Below, piece by piece: positions 59,765 to 64,000 of a DNA stretch of 64,000 nt. The stretch is from NCBI GenBank assembly GCA_036971715.1, contig JAVHJL010000009.1:1054001-1118000 (forward strand), written 5' to 3'. Numbering within the stretch: position 1 is the stretch's first letter; every line of letters begins with the position of its first letter. The position numbers and the translations under genes were made by a program. Source of the DNA: Arthrobotrys musiformis (Eukaryota > Ascomycota > Orbiliomycetes > Orbiliales > Orbiliaceae). Below the pieces are notes generated by a model that was not told the origin of the DNA, did not search any database, and worked only from the letters and a program-made list of their open reading frames with translations.

Positions 59765-62700
59765 TCACCTCATCCTCTCCTGCCTCGGCGACCCCAAATC
59801 CCCATCCAAATCCTCAAAATCCCCTTCCAGTTCCACCCCATCATTCAATTCCGAATACTCATACCCCCTCCCCTCCGCCGCTCTACTCCTCCCTCTACCA
59901 TCCCCAGCAACAACACTCCCCCTCCTCCCGATCAACCCCCAAATATTCCCACTCAACCCCCTAGCTTTAACCAAAACCCACTCTCCAACCCCAACCAGCC
60001 ACGCCCACACTCTATCCTGCATCTCCGTCTCCCCCGTATCATCCCTCGGATGCTCCCTATTCTCAACTTTAAACTGATACTTCAATAAATCCTTCGGGGT
60101 GACTAATCCGCATAACCTCCCGCGCTGTTCTACAAGTATCACCCTGGGACCGAGTTTTTTGAAGATCTGCATTACGGTTTCGAGAGCCATGCGCGGGTGG
60201 ACGGTTATGGGCGTTCCGTCTATGAAGCGGCTGAAGTCTATGCTGTTGCTATTCGACGATGAAGCTGAGGATGAGCCCAGTAGTTGCGGGGGCTGGTCGT
60301 GAAGAGGGGAGAGGGTTGGAGAGGTGGGGTTCACGGGGATGGTGAAGAAGCAACGGGTGTTTTGTGATAATGCCCTTTCCTTTCTTGCGCGGTCTGGATG
60401 ATTTATGTGTGGTTAGATTGAAGTAGAATGTTAGTGAAGGGGTGAGGCATACCTATTGCGTATTTTAGTTCCGTTCTACCGATGTATCCGATCAAAAGAT
60501 TCGAAGATCTATCTTGAACAACCGGGAACCCGCGGTAATCGTGGTCTTTCAATAAATGTTCTACCCCCAAAAGTTAGCCCAATCCTTTCTCCATATTTTC
60601 CCATATAAATAAAGGTCCATACCAAGTTCATTCAACCCCATCCCAGTCGCCGGAATAACCGACACCCGTTCACTCATAACCTGCGACACGGGAATCCCAA
60701 AACTATGTTCCTCTTTATTATCTAAAAACGGAAACCCATTGAACCAAATCATCCGATCCGCGATCCCGCCTTTCCCAAAATTGCTGCTAACAATCTTGGT
60801 AACTCCGACTACGATCATGGTCGGGAGGATGTAGGTCAACGCGCCCGTGAGTTCGAACATTATGACCACGACGGATACCGTTAGGTGCATTATTCCGCTG
60901 AGGGCGGCGGCAGCACCGAGGAAGGCGTATGTTCCCGGAGTTATGCACTATATATAAAACTAAGTTAGCAACTATTTGACCATTTGATCGATAATATATG
61001 GAAGGAGGGCCTTACAGGAACATCAGGCGCACAGCTAGAAAAGAAACTAGACGACGGGTATGCTTCGAAAAGCGCTTGTACTAATATTCCAAGCGTCCGT
61101 CCAAACGATGCACCGATCGCCATCGAGGGTACGAAAATACCCGCAGGAACTTTACAACCGTACGAGATGATGACCAAGAATAAACGCAATACCGTCGCTA
61201 TAACCAGTGATAGAATATTCCGCCAGCGGTAGTCCTTACTGTATTCCCGGAAATTCTAATTAGCATGCCCCGAATCTCAGCATTTGGAGGAACGATGGGG
61301 ATAAACATACTCGCAAAGATGATTATAATCCATCCCCTCACACTCCCTAAACAAAATCTCCATACTTTCGGTCATATCTATCCTCAAAAAGTGATTCGGA
61401 TAGCATATCAGCGCCGTAGCCGCTGCCAAAAATGTAGCTTCAGCAACCGCATAAGACGTCAAAAACCTCTTTCGGAACGCCTGAGCCCTCAAGTTCCACT
61501 TGATCACAAAGGCACCGTATAGACCACCAAAGATACCAATAATGATATAAAAGACAATCTCAAAGAAATGCCAGTCACGATCATAATGGACCTGGAACAT
61601 GACCAACTGTCCTGTGCGGAAAGGGTTCATCGCCTAACACAGCCGACCATTAGCCTCCAATCCCCCAGGACTCTAGCTTTCAAAAAAAGGACATACCGCC
61701 AACGTCGCTGTGGCCACCAAAGCACAAAAGTAACTCCTCCACATAGTCTTCAAGGGAAACTTCGACGACATCTCCTCCAACGAAAACAGCACCCCACCGA
61801 TCGGACTACCGAACGCAACCGCCACTCCGGCAGCCGCGCAGGCCGAAAGAATCTCCCTCGTTTTCGATGCGCTCCTCTTGTACTTTTGAAAAAACCGACT
61901 GATCACATTTCCCGTGCATACCGCGTAATGGACGCTGGGCCCCTCCTTGCCAACGCTTAATCCGGAGCCTATCGTCAACGGCAAAGCGATGGATTTGATA
62001 AGAAGTGTCCAGAAGCCCAGAAACCCCTTCATGACGAAACCTGCGATGATACATTTTATTTCCGAGATACCAGAACCGGCGGCGTATGGTGCGAAAGAAC
62101 GGACAAGGGTGGCGCTCGTCCAGGCGAAAAATGTAGAGAATAGAATATAAATTACGTAGTTCACGCCGCTAAAGTAGCTGTGCGGTATCCAGTTCTCGCA
62201 GCCTATAATAATGATAAATTAGTCTCTTTTTTTGTGGTCCCAACGGTGTGCACAGGCTTATTGTAAATCACCTTCTTCCTCTCCCCAACAGCAGAACTTT
62301 TCGTTGAGGTAAAACGCCGTCCGACAATGTCCAAGCTTAATATCGGACAGCCATTCTGTCACAATACTCAGAAACGCCGCATTCAATCCAATACAAGCAC
62401 CTAAACCCCAGTAAAAACACCCGTCAGCATATCCCCTACCACTAGTCTAAACTCCCCATAATAACGAAGGAGGGGGAAAGAGAGACGAACCAACCAAACT
62501 AACCACAATCCACGCCTGTCCAGCTTCATAGGACTCCCATATCCTTCTCCTCCATCCGGCGGTACCGGATATAAAGTTCCCGGAACTCCGTTGTTGTAAT
62601 CGGCGTTGTAGCTGCGCTTTTGCGGCGTCTTGGACCCAGTCTATTATGTATTTGCTAGAGATTTAGAATTACTTAAGCAACTTCTTGCCAGCAGCTCCTT

Positions 62701-63055
62701 TTTCGTGGTACGGCGAAAAGTAAGGATACCAAAAGGACGAGAGGTTGGCGGGGAGGATATGCGAAGGTAGCGGCGGGATGGGGGTGGGAGTACCTATGGT
62801 AGTGAAGTCCTGAACAAATATATCACAGTTAGTTATGATTCAATATGCCATAATAAGATGGTAAGATAGTAGAGGAGGGTAACAGACTTCGTATCGTTTA
62901 ATCTCTTCAATCTCCTGGATATGCTCGCGCCTTTCGTTCCTCGAATCGTGAGAGTGCCGTCCGGCTTCCACAGCGGATATCGCGAGCGAGAGTCGAGAAG
63001 AGCGAGATCCCAAGGAGCTGCGCCGTAGCGGCGGCCGCGGGGAAGGGTCCGGCAT
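59765..63055 (-). CDS. CLC-type Cl-/H+ antiporter, GEF1/ClC-3 to ClC-5 branch
   Basis: Ten exons give 858 residues: 63055-62888, 62809-62794, 62640-62491, 62400-62272, 62202-61697, 61633-61311, 61238-61016, 60947-60623, 60560-60453 and 60393-59765. All phases match. Exon 2 has just 16 bases and rebuilds RYEDFTTIDWVQDAAK. Selectivity signatures are present: GSGISEIK, GKEGPSVH with the gating Glu near 241, a second Glu near 298 in FSLEEMS that marks exchangers, and PAGIFVPSMAIGA. Two CBS domains follow (FGIPVSQVMSERV and FIDGTPITVHPRMALETVM). Yeast Gef1 acidifies and balances charge in Golgi and endosomal compartments and aids copper loading; a similar role is inferred. The C-terminal tail is acidic. 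It is divergent from the histone-fold gene to the right. Confidence 0.93.
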
Positions 63056-63487
63056 ATGTCGTCAGGACCGCCTCTTTCTCAAGCTGCAGCATTCATCCAA
63101 ATATCCCGAGGCTTTTTCTCTCTGTTATTTGCAGTCGACGGAGACGAAACGAAAGGATGTCGAGGTTGTTTCCCGCAGGGTTTTTTGTCAAGTTGGTCTT
63201 CTTGAGAAGCTAGCAGCTGTGGTTTGACATCAGTTTGTTCAAGTTCGGTCCAGATCCCCTGCTCCGTTCTGCTCTCGCGGACGACGCCAACCGAAAGCGA
63301 GCGAGCGAAGGTGGCAGCCTTCCTCTCTTCTTCCTCTCCTTCATCATTCATCACCATCTTCATCATCTTCATCATCAGCTTCATCAGCTTCATCACCATC
63401 AATTACCACTGTCACCAATCAATACACCAAAAACCCGACCGGTATCCAATCTATATTACCTATATCTCCAAATCACAGACCCCAAAG
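63056..63487. promoter_or_regulatory. divergent promoter of CLC and histone-fold gene
   Basis: 432 bases between outward-facing start codons. The right part has CTTCATCAT-type repeats at 63343-63404 and a C/T- and A-rich leader before the ATG at 63488. Confidence 0.5.
63343..63404. repeat. CATCTT/CATCAG triplet-like repeat
   Basis: Imperfect tandem units of CTTCAT and CATCAG over about 60 bases in the leader of the histone-fold gene. Confidence 0.8.
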
Positions 63488-64000
63488 ATGCCAGCCACTC
63501 CAAACTCAATCCCCAAACGCAAGCGCGATGAATGGGATGGCACCTCCTACCTCCCACGTAAGCCCCCCTCGCGTCTTCCCCCCCACAACCACACCAAATC
63601 TAACATTAGTAAAAAAAAAACTAGTCGCCCGCGTACGTAAAATAATAAAACTAGACGACGAAATCGACGCCTGCACACCAGCAGCAGCATTCCTAATCTC
63701 CGTCGCAGCCGAAGAGTTCATCTGGTACATCTCCGAACAAGCCCACAAGATGACAAAAATCGAAAAGAAACCGAGGAAAAATATACAATATAAGGATCTG
63801 GCCAATGCCGTTGCTAGGATTGATAATTTGGAGTTTTTGTCGGATGTTATTCCGAAGACTGTGCCGTTCGGGAAGGCTATCATGAAGAAGATGGGTGCTA
63901 CTGCTTCTGCTAGTGGGGGTGCGGGGAAGAAAGGGACGCCGAAGGGGGGTAGGAAGAGTGCTCCTGCCGCGGATCCCACTAGCGATAGGGATGAGGATGA
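63488..64000 (+). CDS. histone-fold protein, POLE4/Dpb3/CHRAC-like (cut by window end)
   Basis: Two exons are seen (63488-63557, 63625 onward); the frame is still open at the last base, so the gene is partial. After a short basic leader (PKRKRDEW) the histone fold reads LPLARVRKIIKLDDEID, PAAAFLISVAAEEFIWYI, NIQYKDLANAVARID, matching the NF-YC/Dpb3/CHRAC family. The tail becomes Gly/Lys- and Ala-rich. Dpb3-type proteins pair with Dpb4 in DNA polymerase epsilon or in ISWI/CHRAC-like remodellers. A CCAAT-factor HapE-type protein is less likely, since its core sequence differs from what is seen here. The acceptor follows a run of ten A residues. Confidence 0.85.

Noticed and set aside
1..64000. 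CRISPR array, operon, intact transposon or rRNA gene
   Set aside because: No regularly spaced direct repeats with unique spacers, no transposase or reverse-transcriptase motifs and no rRNA-like sequence were seen; the gene structure is eukaryotic.

Overview
The window reads as nuclear DNA of a filamentous ascomycete (Pezizomycotina). The genes are split by short introns of about 50-150 bases with GTAAGT/GTATGT-like donors, CTAAC-type branch sites and AG acceptors. The families are fungal or typical of filamentous ascomycetes: Clr5-domain protein, SHE9/MDM33, KRE2/KTR mannosyltransferase, YVC1-type vacuolar channel, PYP1-like HAD phosphatase and SEN54. I cannot name the genus. Gene density is moderate, with many non-coding spacers of 1-5 kb. 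I see no CRISPR array, no operon, no intact transposon and no tRNA or rRNA gene I can support.

Layout. 1-5.0 kb holds no supportable gene. 5.1-13.9 kb carries, all on the minus strand, a YVC1-like TRP channel, a Ulp1-type SUMO protease with a predicted membrane segment, and an arrestin-fold protein. 16.7-18.9 kb is a divergent pair of mitochondrial genes, SHE9 (-) and uS12m (+). 19.1-21.5 kb is a three-exon Clr5-domain gene whose first exons are easily missed. 23.3-23.9 kb is a small two-span membrane protein next to a zone with a recurring 15-base motif. 25.4-30.7 kb holds a 929-residue double F-box protein and a KRE2/KTR mannosyltransferase, both minus. 33.1-36.1 kb is PAT1 on the plus strand, and 37.6-38.0 kb is a small multi-span membrane protein.

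38.9-49.7 kb is the least conventional part. It contains a protein with a possible zinc-binding C-terminal domain, a 986-residue transglutaminase-like protein headed by a long Pro-Ile-Lys-Glu-Thr repeat tract, and two tandem paralogues of an unnamed family that keep an intron at the same place and phase. Wide gene-free spacers separate them, and none has a clear signal peptide. I can only say they form an orphan-rich island; a joint function is speculation.

50.8-64.0 kb returns mostly to conserved housekeeping genes: a small membrane protein, a PYP1-like phosphatase with a 14-base exon, SEN54, elongin C, a PD-(D/E)XK-like protein, a BTB protein, a ten-exon CLC Cl-/H+ antiporter with a 16-base exon, and a histone-fold POLE4/Dpb3-like gene cut by the window end.

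Gene models were built by hand. For each spliced gene I checked that donor and acceptor phases agree and that total coding length is divisible by three. Function calls rest on motif recognition, without any database search.
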